Source: Deltaproteobacteria bacterium
Lineage (GTDB): Bacteria > Desulfobacterota_C > Deferrisomatia > Deferrisomatales > JACRMM01
NCBI GenBank assembly: GCA_016218905.1
Contig: JACRCS010000361.1
Location: forward strand, 1-14,925
DNA: 14,925 bases
Reading direction: 5' to 3'
Shown here: positions 7,371 through 14,314 of the stretch, one piece after another
Layout of the letters: each line of letters opens with the position of its first letter
Numbering within the stretch: the stretch's first letter is position 1
Notes under the pieces: generated by a model
What the model was told of the DNA's origin: nothing
Seen by the model: the letters and a program-made list of their open reading frames with translations, nothing else
Databases searched by the model: none
Made by a program: the position numbers and the translations under genes

Positions 7371-8069
7371 CTACCTTCCGTTCGCGTGGCGGGCGACCCG
7401 GACCTCTGCGGCCCGCAACGTCCGACCTTCCCATTCATATCCCGGCCGCAGCTCCTCGGTGACGGTCCCCTCGGGAACGCCCGGCGCCGGGTCCACCTCA
7501 ACGGCCTTCATCGTCTCCGGGTCGAAAGGCCGGCCCCGGGTGGCAAAGACCGTCACCCCTCGGGCGAGCAGCAGCTCGTCGAACCGGTTGAGAAGCATCT
7601 CCTGGCCCTGAGCGAGGGAGGCGAGCAGCGGGGCGAGCCCGGAGAGGCGTACCCGGAGCCCTCCGCGCCCGGCGGCGGCGAACGCCGAAGCGGCGAGGGC
7701 CGCCCGGTCCCGAAGCCCCACGAGCTCGAGAAGGTCTCGGCGGCGGGCCTCGGCGTGCGCCTCGCCCGCGAGGCGGGCGACCTGGCCGCGCAGCGCCTCC
7801 AGCTCGGGACGCAGCCACGCTTCGCTGTCCTGCGCCCTCTGCGCGCTCTCCTCCAACGCCCGCCGGCTCTGGCGCGCGTCGCGCCGCACCTCCTCTTTGA
7901 GGGCGGCGAGCGCACCGTAGAAGGACCAGAGGTCCGGCAGCCCCTCCTCGGGCTCCGCTTCTTCGGCTCCCGCTTCCTCGGGTGACGCTGCTACGGCCCG
8001 GGCGTGCGCTTCGAGGAGCCACCGTGCGAACTCCTCGCGAAGGGCCTCCCCTCCAGGGTCTCCGGTCAC
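7371..8069 (-). CDS. grpE: GrpE-like nucleotide exchange factor with long N-terminal extension
   Basis: The C-terminal third is GrpE-like: MLLNRFDELLLARGVTVFAT, then GRPFDPETMKAVEVDP, then EGTVTEELRPGYEWEGRTLR, the beta-domain that opens the DnaK nucleotide cleft. The preceding 140-odd residues are Glu/Ala/Arg-rich and helical (ALKEEVRRDARQSRRALEES...), consistent with the long GrpE coiled coil but divergent. Two starts compete. GTG at 8069 overlaps the J-protein stop as GTGA and gives 232 aa, matching the coupling style of this operon. ATG at 8135 gives 254 aa but overlaps the J gene by 70 nt. The first is preferred. The stop lies 4 nt before dnaK. It is likely specific for the DnaK encoded next door. 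Confidence 0.85.
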   Translation of the reverse strand: MTGDPGGEALREEFARWLLEAHARAVAASPEEAGAEEAEPEEGLPDLWSFYGALAALKEEVRRDARQSRRALEESAQRAQDSEAWLRPELEALRGQVARLAGEAHAEARRRDLLELVGLRDRAALAASAFAAAGRGGLRVRLSGLAPLLASLAQGQEMLLNRFDELLLARGVTVFATRGRPFDPETMKAVEVDPAPGVPEGTVTEELRPGYEWEGRTLRAAEVRVARHANGR

Positions 8070-8368
8070 TTCCTGGGCCGAAGCCTCTCCAGGAGCTCCT
8101 GACTCTTCGGCCGGCGTCTCGTCTCGGGTTTCCATTCGATGGCTTCCCAGTTGGCCTTCAGGTCCGGATTGCGGACCACGTGAAAGAGGGTGAAGTTGAG
8201 GCGCCGGTCTCCGTCCCGGACAAGCTCGTAGGCTTCGCGGACGGCTCGGAACCGCTCCGGATGGTGATCGGGCGGGTAGCGGCGCACGAGCTCCAGGTAC
8301 CGGGCGCGGATCGCCTCGTCCTCCGCGTCCTCGGGGAGGTCGAGCACCGAGTACGGATCGAAGATCAT
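8066..8368 (-). CDS. Minimal J-domain protein with PPD instead of HPD
   Basis: 100 residues: MIFDPYSVLDLPEDAEDEAI, then RARYLELVRRYPPDHHPERF, then AVREAYELVRDGDRRLNF. It follows the J-domain order (helix I, helix II, loop, helix III with F..v.eAYe.L.D...R). At residues 32-34 the invariant HPD tripeptide that triggers Hsp70 ATP hydrolysis reads PPD. There is no Gly/Phe region, zinc finger or substrate-binding domain; a basic tail (KPETRRRPKSQELLERLRPR) follows. The ATG overlaps the TPR gene stop (ATGA, 8365-8368). It probably recruits the neighbouring DnaK. The missing His suggests either a family-specific activation mode or a non-stimulating J-like protein. Confidence 0.88.
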   Translation of the reverse strand: MIFDPYSVLDLPEDAEDEAIRARYLELVRRYPPDHHPERFRAVREAYELVRDGDRRLNFTLFHVVRNPDLKANWEAIEWKPETRRRPKSQELLERLRPRK

Positions 8369-10776
8369 TCGTCGTCTCCGAAGAGGCCGAGTTGGCGGCG
8401 CGGGCGTTTGGCGCGGCGCCCGCGCGGCGGCGCGGGCGGTCCCAGCGCGCCCTCGAGGAGTTCGCGCATCGCGTCGAGGAGCTCGCGGGGCATGCCCCCG
8501 GGCAGCCCAAGCTCGTCGCCTTCTCCTTCGTCGCCCCAGCCATCGTCGTCATCCCACGGCTCGTGGGCGGCCAGGACGCCTCCGATGAGCCGGGCGAACC
8601 GCTCGTCCCCTGCCGCGAGCGCCTTTTCGCGACAGTCCTCCAGACTCTCGATATCTCCCGGCAAGAGGTTGGGACGAGCCAGGATCTCGAAGGTGGGGAA
8701 GTGGAAATCCCCCGGGTGGGTTTCCCGAGAACGCCGGGCCAGCGCTCCCAGGGCCGAAGTGGCCTCAAGGTCGTGGAGGAGATGGCAGAGGTTCAGGGCT
8801 TCCTCGGAGGTGTAGACGAGGTGTGTGCACTTCGCGAGGTAGCGGGTGAGCCGAGTCCGGTCCAACGTCCGGCCTGCTCGCGCGTCTCGCTCGTACTCCC
8901 GGTACACCGCCGCGAGCTCCAGCGCCGCGCCGCGCTCGGGCTGGGCTAGCAACTCGTCGAGTCGCGCCGACCACTCCCCGCGGAGCTTCGGGTCCACGCC
9001 CTGGATCTGGCCCTCGATGGTTGCGCGAAACCAGACACCGGCGCCTGCCCCGAGGCCGGCGACGGCCTCGCCCACCAGAGCTTCGCCCTCGGCGCGGCAC
9101 CCGGCGACGAGCTCCAGACACCCGAGCTCCAACCGCACCGCCGGCACCCGCCTTGCCTCCTGGAAGGGAAGGGCCGCCTGGTAGTCTTTGCGCGCGAGGT
9201 CGTGCTTTCGCTCCGCAGTGCGCTTTCGGGCCGAGAGGAGCAGGGCCTCCCCCTTGAGCCGCCGTACCTCGGGGTGGAGGGGCTCCACTGCCTCGGCCCG
9301 CCGGAGGAAGCCCAGCGCCTTCCGGAACACCCGCCTCCTGAGTGCGACGTCCGCGGCGAGCAAAAGGCCCTCCAGGTGCTCGGGGAAGCACTCCGCGAGC
9401 CGGTCGGCCCAATGGCCAGCTCGCTTGAGGTCGCCCCATTCGTCGCGGGCCACGGCGAGACCTGCGAGGCAGGGGTCGGGACGGGCGGGGTCGAGCTCGA
9501 TCGCTCGTTCCAGGTGGTCCTCAACCTTCGAGTGGCGGGGCTCCTCGAAGGCGAAGGGGTTTCCCCTCGCCTCGGCCTGGGCCTTGACCAGGTCGCGGGC
9601 GGCCTGCAGGTGGACCCGGGCTCGGGCCTGCTCCGGGGTGGCCCCCGGAGGAAGCCTCACCCTGCCTGCTTCCACGCCCTCGGCGAAGTTCATCCAGCAC
9701 TCCTCGGCTTCCTCCCAGCCGCCCATCTGCTCGAGCGTCAGGGCCTTGGTGCGGCTGAAGTGACTGTCGTCGACAATTCTCCCCCGGAAGAAGGACTTCA
9801 CCGCCGGCCACTGCCGGGAGGGGTCCTTTCCCCGATGCTGGAGGAGGCAGTGCCACAGGAAGAGCGCCACGAGCCGCTGGATCCGCGGTTCGCTCGGAGC
9901 TGCGCCCACGAGGGTCTGGGCCGACGACAGCAGGGCGCCGAAGTCGCGGCTGCCTCCAGCCCTGAGAAGGGCGTCCCTCCTCGACTCCAGGGAGGCGGAC
10001 TCCGCACGGATCGGCTGCGTCGCGAGGGGGTCGGAAGCGCCGCCGGCCAACGCTCGCAGGAACGCCCCCGCGAGCTCCCCGGCGGCGGTTTCAGCCGGGA
10101 TGGCGCTCAGAGCCTGGCCCGCGGCCTCGTCGTCGCACCGGTGGAAGGCGATGGCGCCCCGGAGAAAGAGTCGCCATTGGCGGAAGGGCGACTTGAGGCC
10201 CAGCGTCTTGAGCGCCTCGAAGGCGGCGCCGTCGTCCTCGCGGTCGTAGGCGGCAAGCGCGTGCTGTACCGCCTGGAGGCCTGCGGCCAGGCGGCCCTCG
10301 GAGTCCGCGCCGCAGAGGTGGGCGGCTTGGGGATAGAGGATCAGGAGGTCGGCCCGCAGGAGATCGGCATCCTCGGCGGTGCCGGGCCAGCCGTGGAGCT
10401 CCTTGGCCGCGGCCTCGACCTGCCCAGCGTGCAGGAGCAGGTGGAACCGGGTCCTTCGCTCTTCGACAGACCGCTCGCCGGGCGACCGCTCCCCGGGCCG
10501 GTACCGGTCCCGGAGCGGGAGCAGGGCGGTGGCCTCCCGGTAGAGCCCCTTCTCCCGGAGCTGGAGGATCCTCCCCCAGTACGCCTCGGCGATCCTCGCG
10601 CCCGAAACGGCATCGGGCCGGCGCTTGTAGAGGGCCTTGGCCGCCTCGAGCATGGCCGAATAGTCGCCCCGTGCTTCCAACCGTGCGACCTCGGCGTCGA
10701 GGGCTGCCAAGGGGAGCGCCTCGTGCGAGGCACCCGCGGGCTTGCGCTTTCCTCTCTTGTCCTTCTTTCGGGCCAT
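8365..10776 (-). CDS. Large TPR-repeat protein heading the Hsp70 operon
   Basis: 803 residues. A Lys/Arg-rich N-terminus (MARKKDKRGKRKPAG) precedes Ala/Leu/Glu-rich helical repeats along most of the length, several TPR-like (DYSAMLEAAKALYKRRPDAV near the start; HLERAIELDPARPDPCLAGL and RRVFRKALGFLRRAEAVEPL in the middle). The end is an acidic stretch (EPWDDDDGWGDEGEGDELG), then Pro/Arg-rich sequence and QLGLFGDDE. No signal peptide or membrane segment is seen, so it is cytosolic. The ATG at 10776 is preferred over an upstream frame to 10902, which is low complexity and overlaps the previous gene. The stop overlaps the J gene start. TPR solenoids bind peptides and commonly act as Hsp70 co-chaperones or scaffolds. 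The exact partner is unknown, and I do not recognise a named family. Confidence 0.85.
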   Translation of the reverse strand: MARKKDKRGKRKPAGASHEALPLAALDAEVARLEARGDYSAMLEAAKALYKRRPDAVSGARIAEAYWGRILQLREKGLYREATALLPLRDRYRPGERSPGERSVEERRTRFHLLLHAGQVEAAAKELHGWPGTAEDADLLRADLLILYPQAAHLCGADSEGRLAAGLQAVQHALAAYDREDDGAAFEALKTLGLKSPFRQWRLFLRGAIAFHRCDDEAAGQALSAIPAETAAGELAGAFLRALAGGASDPLATQPIRAESASLESRRDALLRAGGSRDFGALLSSAQTLVGAAPSEPRIQRLVALFLWHCLLQHRGKDPSRQWPAVKSFFRGRIVDDSHFSRTKALTLEQMGGWEEAEECWMNFAEGVEAGRVRLPPGATPEQARARVHLQAARDLVKAQAEARGNPFAFEEPRHSKVEDHLERAIELDPARPDPCLAGLAVARDEWGDLKRAGHWADRLAECFPEHLEGLLLAADVALRRRVFRKALGFLRRAEAVEPLHPEVRRLKGEALLLSARKRTAERKHDLARKDYQAALPFQEARRVPAVRLELGCLELVAGCRAEGEALVGEAVAGLGAGAGVWFRATIEGQIQGVDPKLRGEWSARLDELLAQPERGAALELAAVYREYERDARAGRTLDRTRLTRYLAKCTHLVYTSEEALNLCHLLHDLEATSALGALARRSRETHPGDFHFPTFEILARPNLLPGDIESLEDCREKALAAGDERFARLIGGVLAAHEPWDDDDGWGDEGEGDELGLPGGMPRELLDAMRELLEGALGPPAPPRGRRAKRPRRQLGLFGDDE

Positions 10777-10817
10777 GCTGGGTGGATCTCGCGCGGGCGG
10801 GGTTGGTGAGGTGGGCG

Positions 10818-10847
10818 ACTCTACCGTTACGGCCGGGAGGCGCTCAA
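10818..10847 (-). promoter_or_regulatory. Possible sigma-70 promoter for the TPR-Hsp70 operon
   Basis: On the minus strand TTGAGC (10847-10842) and TAGAGT (10823-10818) are separated by 18 nt, each matching 4 of 6 consensus bases. The -10 element lies about 41 nt upstream of the TPR ATG. It sits just where the preceding gene ends (its stop is within TTGAGC). No heat-shock CIRCE inverted repeat is visible. A weak match in GC-rich DNA. Confidence 0.3.
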
Positions 10848-11191
10848 GATGAATCGTCTTGGGGGTTGGGAAGGGAAGACACCACGTCCAGGTATAGCCC
10901 ACCCGCCTTTCTCGATACGGCGTACTTCAGGATCATCCTCCGGTTCTCGCCAAAGAGGGTAAGCCTTCGGTGCAGCAGCGCCCGCATGGCGAGCTCGAGC
11001 GTCGGTCTGGCCTCTGGGTCGCCCCGCGTGAGGTCGTGGGCGGCGGCCGTCAGCGTCTCCTCTCGCTCCGCTTCGGGGAAGAAGGCAAGGTTCCAGACGA
11101 GGGCGCCCATGCCGACCATGCTGGTGTGCGCACGGTCCGGTTCATTGTCTTTCAGATAGGGCTCCAGGAAGTCCAACAGGACCTCTGACAT
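10844..11191 (-). CDS. Conserved-looking hypothetical protein
   Basis: 115 residues from ATG 11191 (MSEVLLDFLEPYLKDNEPDR), or 124 from an in-frame TTG at 11218. Neither start has a strong ribosome binding site; the ATG follows GAGCAGAAG. The protein is mixed helical: an acidic N-terminus, a central hydrophobic helix (MVGMGALVWNLAFFPEAERE) and a basic C-terminal part (RALLHRRLTLFGENRRMILK, then YAVSRKAGGLYLDVVSSLP). No signal peptide, metal site or catalytic motif is recognised. It precedes the TPR-Hsp70 operon by 67 nt on the same strand and could be its first gene. No function is proposed. Confidence 0.7.
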   Translation of the reverse strand: MSEVLLDFLEPYLKDNEPDRAHTSMVGMGALVWNLAFFPEAEREETLTAAAHDLTRGDPEARPTLELAMRALLHRRLTLFGENRRMILKYAVSRKAGGLYLDVVSSLPNPQDDSS

Positions 11192-11218
11192 CTTCTGCTC
11201 GGCATTGGTTACGAGCAA

Positions 11219-11534
11219 CGGCCTTGCCCTGGGCCGGCGGCGAGGATCGGAACTCTCGGATCAGCTTGGCACGCCCGGACTGCTAGGCCTGCTTCTGCTT
11301 CTTGGCGAGCCTTTTCTTCTTGAGCTCTTTCTTCCGGGTCATCGGTCTCCCTTTTGGCGGTCAACACCAGGAGGAGCTTCGACGGCCCGCCGTGACGCGG
11401 CCCCAAACGACACCGTCCTCGGTGACGTGGCGGTTACGCCAGCCCTCGTGCTTCTCGAGATGGCGGCGGGACGCCCCCAACGCTTCGCAGGACGATCCCC
11501 CAGCTTGGCGCCGCCGGGAAGGTGGACCTTCTTC
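11219..11534. other. 316-bp stretch without a confident gene
   Basis: Lies between the hypothetical gene and the SNF2 gene, both leftward. It holds one tiny candidate ORF (11283-11342, listed separately). The SNF2 frame continues past its TAA for about 57 codons to a TGA, with a protein-like stretch HLEKHEGWRNRHVTEDGVVW, but no ATG or GTG start. This could be a decayed gene end or chance. No terminator hairpin with a T-run, no RNA gene and no clear promoter is seen. Confidence 0.5.
11283..11342 (-). CDS. Possible 19-codon Lys-rich micro-ORF
   Basis: ATG at 11342 preceded by GGGAG with 4 nt spacing, encoding MTRKKELKKKRLAKKQKQA then TAG. The ribosome binding site and the strongly basic, low-complexity helical composition are seen. 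Whether it is expressed is unknown. A frame-shifted alternative reading of the same DNA (11406-11209) gives a 65-residue Glu/Ala-rich ORF that looks less natural. It could be a small nucleic-acid-binding peptide, a leader peptide or chance. Confidence 0.3.
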   Translation of the reverse strand: MTRKKELKKKRLAKKQKQA

Positions 11535-14180
11535 TTATTTCGACGCGAAGAGCTGTGCCAGCGACCGGGCGAATCCCTCCAGGGCGGTGGGCTCGGGCAG
11601 CGTCAGCTTGAGCTGGACTCGTCCGTCTTCCGTGGGCTCCAGGCAGTCGGTGAGGCGGGTCGTGAGGCTCTCGGCCAGTCGCTCGGTCTCGCCGTCCCCG
11701 GTGCCGCGGCCCAGCACCTCGCCCAGGAAGCCGAGGGCAGCGCCCAGGAGCCTGCCGCCCGCGGCGGCCACCTTCTCCTTGCGTCGGACACGCTCCAGCT
11801 CCGCAGTCACCTTCTCCCGCTGGCTCTCGTCCACGGGCGCCGGCGTCTTGCCGCCCACGAGTACCTCCAGCCGCTTCCTGAGCTCTTCAATGCCGCTCCG
11901 GAGGTCCACCTGGCTGACGTTCGACGCGGGGTCCAGGGCGGCGAGAGCCAGATCGTGCTTCGCGGCCAGGGTGCCCAAGAGGCCTTCCTCCAGGGTGTCT
12001 TGGGTCACGAGCAGGAACACCTGCACCGGCCTCTTCTGCCCCATCCGGTGGGCCCGGGCGACGCGCTGCTCCAGCACCGCGGGGTTCCAGGGCAGGTCCA
12101 CGTTGATCACCGTGTCGGCCGCTTGGAGGTTCAGTCCCGTGGAACCGGCGTTGGTCGTGAGGAAGAGCTTTGTCTCCGCGTCTCTTTGGAAGCGATTGAC
12201 GAGGGCCTGGCGCTTGGCCTGCGGGACCGAGCCGTCCAGCCGCACGTAGCCGGCGTTACGCTTGGCCAGGAGCGGCTCGATCAGGCCGAGCATGGTGGTC
12301 CACTCGGAGAAGAGGAGGATCTTCCGACCCTCCTCGGCCAACAGGTCGCCGAGGAGCTGATCGAGCTCGGCAAGCTTCGAGGAGTACCCAGGCGGGTCTT
12401 TGTCGACCAGGAACGTGCTGTTCGCCACCATGCGGCACAGCAGGAGCGCTTTCTGGAGCCGCAGGAGGTCCATCTCGGTCAGGAACTTCTTGCGCACGAT
12501 GCTCGAGATCGTGCGCTTCTGTCCCTCGTGGATGTCGACCTGCTCCGCCGTGGGCGGGATGCGCCGGATCTCGGTGGTACGGGGCGGTAGCTCCTCCATC
12601 ACCTCGCCCCGCGTGCGCCGCAGGAGCACGGGCCGGAGCTTCTCTCTCAGGTCGTCGAGGTTCTTGTAGCCAAGCACCTTGCCCCGCTCGTCGGTCACGC
12701 GGTGGCGGTGGAAGAAGCGGAACGCGGGCCCCAAACGCCGGTCGTCGAGGAACTCCATGATGGAGAAGAGGTCGTCGAGCCGGTTCTCGAGGGGGGTGCC
12801 CGACAGCACCAGGGCGAACCGAGACCGAAGGCCCTTGATCACCCGACTCGTCTTGGCTTCCCAGTTCTTGATGCGCTGGCCCTCATCCAGGACGATCAGA
12901 TCCCACCGCGCAGCCTCCACGGTCTTGAGATCCCGGAGCACCTGCTCGTAGTTCACCACCGTGAAGAAGGCCGAGCCTTCGTACTGGGCGAGCCTCTCCT
13001 CGGCACTGCCGAGCACGAGTTGACAGGTGCGCCCGGAGAACCGCTCCACCTCGGAGGCCCACTGGGCCTTCAGTGAGGTGGGGCAGACGACGAGCACCCG
13101 GGCCACGCCGGCCTCCCGGGCCAGGAGCTCCGCGACGCCGATGCCCTGGATCGTCTTCCCCAGCCCCATGTCGTCGGCCAGGATCGCCCGGCCGGCGCCG
13201 GCCGCGAAGGCGATGCCGTCGAGCTGGTAAGGAAGGAGCGGGGCCTTAAGCAGCGTCGCGCGAAGCGGGTGGCTCGCCGGGTCGCCGCGGATCTCGGCGG
13301 CCACGGCCATGAGGCGCTCGCGAGAGAGCTCGCCCGCGAGGTACTCCTCGGCGTCGGGGTAGACGATCACGTCGCGGCCGAGGGCTTCGAGCTGCCGGAG
13401 GCGCGAAAGGAGATCTCTGAGGTCGGAAATGGGCCGACCGGACAAGGGTTTTACGATCGCAGCCGTGGCGCGGTCGAGAGTCGGCGGCACCAGGAGCCGA
13501 AGCTCCAGTTCCCGACCGTACGCGAGGTGCACGGCGAGCTCGGCGGGCACCGGCGGCTTCTCGCGCGCGGCCCGGGAGAAGCGCTTCTCCGCCTTGGCGA
13601 GCACGTGGAGGATGTGCTTGCAGGTGCCCAGGGTGTTCTTCCGGAAGTCGGGGCACGAGCAGTAGGAATCTCCGCGCTCGAGCCCCCGCAGCGCCACCCG
13701 GTAGGTCTTGCCCGAGAGCGAGCTCGTCACCGCGTAGTCGGTCCAGAGGGTGCCCGCCTCGGCGGCGTGCACGGTCATGGGCTCGGCGCGGGCCCGCTCT
13801 TCGCGCTCCCGCACGGCCTGGGCCACCAGTTCGTCGTCGGTGAGGGGCTTCCCCTCAGCCGGCACCGCGGGCGTCGCCGGCTCCGCGGCAAGGCCCAGGG
13901 CCGTCTTCTCCTCCAGCACCAGCGAAAGCGCTGCGCCGAGATGCTCGCAGCAGCCCGGGCAGGCCGTGCACCAGAGCCGGAATCCCTTGGGTGCCGCCGC
14001 GATGGTGGCCACGGCCCCGGGGAGCTCGACCCGGAGCTTCTCGGCGGTCAGCCGCACCTGCTCCTCAAGCTCCACCGTGAACTTCCCGCCGGCTCGCAGC
14101 AGTGCCGCTCCCCGGGGTCCCAGGAGCCGGGCCGCGTCGGCGGCGGTGAGGCGAGTCAGGCGGTCGCGAAAGGAGCTCAT
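11535..14180 (-). CDS. SWIM-domain SNF2-family ATPase/helicase
   Basis: 881 residues. A canonical SWIM zinc motif at about 174-189 (CSC, then CKH: Cys174, Cys176, Cys187, His189) is preceded by a second Cys-rich SWIM-like site at 71-80 (WCTACPGCCEH). The SNF2 ATPase follows: Q-like LLPYQLDGIAF (315-325), Walker A DDMGLGKT (336-343), motif Ia VVCPTSLKAQW (364-374), Walker B VLDEGQ (430-435, DEGQ in place of DEAH), motif III LSGTPLENRLDDLFSIMEFL (459-478), motif IV ILLFSEWTTM (621-630), motif V TTNAGSTGLNLQAAD (675-689) and motif VI RVARAHRMGQ (706-715). Such bacterial SNF2 proteins translocate on double-stranded DNA and remodel protein-DNA or RNA polymerase complexes; the partner is unknown. 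The start at 14180 follows GGAGGA by 7 nt. The C-terminal about 130 residues are helical and unassigned. Transcription is divergent from murI. Confidence 0.92.
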   Translation of the reverse strand: MSSFRDRLTRLTAADAARLLGPRGAALLRAGGKFTVELEEQVRLTAEKLRVELPGAVATIAAAPKGFRLWCTACPGCCEHLGAALSLVLEEKTALGLAAEPATPAVPAEGKPLTDDELVAQAVREREERARAEPMTVHAAEAGTLWTDYAVTSSLSGKTYRVALRGLERGDSYCSCPDFRKNTLGTCKHILHVLAKAEKRFSRAAREKPPVPAELAVHLAYGRELELRLLVPPTLDRATAAIVKPLSGRPISDLRDLLSRLRQLEALGRDVIVYPDAEEYLAGELSRERLMAVAAEIRGDPASHPLRATLLKAPLLPYQLDGIAFAAGAGRAILADDMGLGKTIQGIGVAELLAREAGVARVLVVCPTSLKAQWASEVERFSGRTCQLVLGSAEERLAQYEGSAFFTVVNYEQVLRDLKTVEAARWDLIVLDEGQRIKNWEAKTSRVIKGLRSRFALVLSGTPLENRLDDLFSIMEFLDDRRLGPAFRFFHRHRVTDERGKVLGYKNLDDLREKLRPVLLRRTRGEVMEELPPRTTEIRRIPPTAEQVDIHEGQKRTISSIVRKKFLTEMDLLRLQKALLLCRMVANSTFLVDKDPPGYSSKLAELDQLLGDLLAEEGRKILLFSEWTTMLGLIEPLLAKRNAGYVRLDGSVPQAKRQALVNRFQRDAETKLFLTTNAGSTGLNLQAADTVINVDLPWNPAVLEQRVARAHRMGQKRPVQVFLLVTQDTLEEGLLGTLAAKHDLALAALDPASNVSQVDLRSGIEELRKRLEVLVGGKTPAPVDESQREKVTAELERVRRKEKVAAAGGRLLGAALGFLGEVLGRGTGDGETERLAESLTTRLTDCLEPTEDGRVQLKLTLPEPTALEGFARSLAQLFASK

Positions 14181-14314
14181 GGGGCGTTCCTCCGGGCGGC
14201 AGGGGCAGCGGCGACGGCGCATGATAGCGCGGGCAAGAGCAGGTTCCCACTGTCTAGTGGACGATTCCGTCCAACCGTTCACCCCCTGCCCGGAAGCGCG
14301 TATCATGCCGCTCC
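14181..14314. other. Divergent intergenic region between the SNF2 gene and murI
   Basis: 134 nt. It contains the SNF2 ribosome binding site (GGAGGA on the minus strand), a TATCAT hexamer facing each gene (minus strand 14226-14221; plus strand 14301-14306) and a small inverted repeat GGACG-ATTC-CGTCC at 14259-14272 midway between them. That repeat could be an operator. No convincing -35 at normal spacing accompanies the minus-strand TATCAT. Confidence 0.5.
14278..14306 (+). promoter_or_regulatory. Probable murI promoter giving a near-leaderless transcript
   Basis: TTCACC (14278-14283, 4 of 6) and TATCAT (14301-14306, 5 of 6) are separated by 17 nt. A start site about 7 nt past the -10 would fall at about 14313, two bases before the murI ATG. 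This agrees with the absence of a Shine-Dalgarno sequence there. Inferred from sequence only. Confidence 0.4.

Noticed and set aside
9202..10809. 535-codon plus-strand ORF opposite the TPR gene
   Set aside because: Antisense shadow. The minus frame has the operon overlaps and TPR-like helical repeats.
10777..10902. Upstream extension of the TPR frame to 10902
   Set aside because: The added residues overlap the previous gene and look non-coding. The ATG at 10776 begins the Lys-rich natural N-terminus.
11363..11534. Stop-codon read-through extending the SNF2 protein by about 57 residues
   Set aside because: The continuing frame contains a protein-like stretch, but one frame in three would be in phase by chance. 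No read-through context or conservation can be judged here.
11205..12590. 461-codon plus-strand ORF opposite the SNF2 gene
   Set aside because: Antisense shadow of the SNF2 C-terminal half. It lacks motifs and a ribosome binding site.
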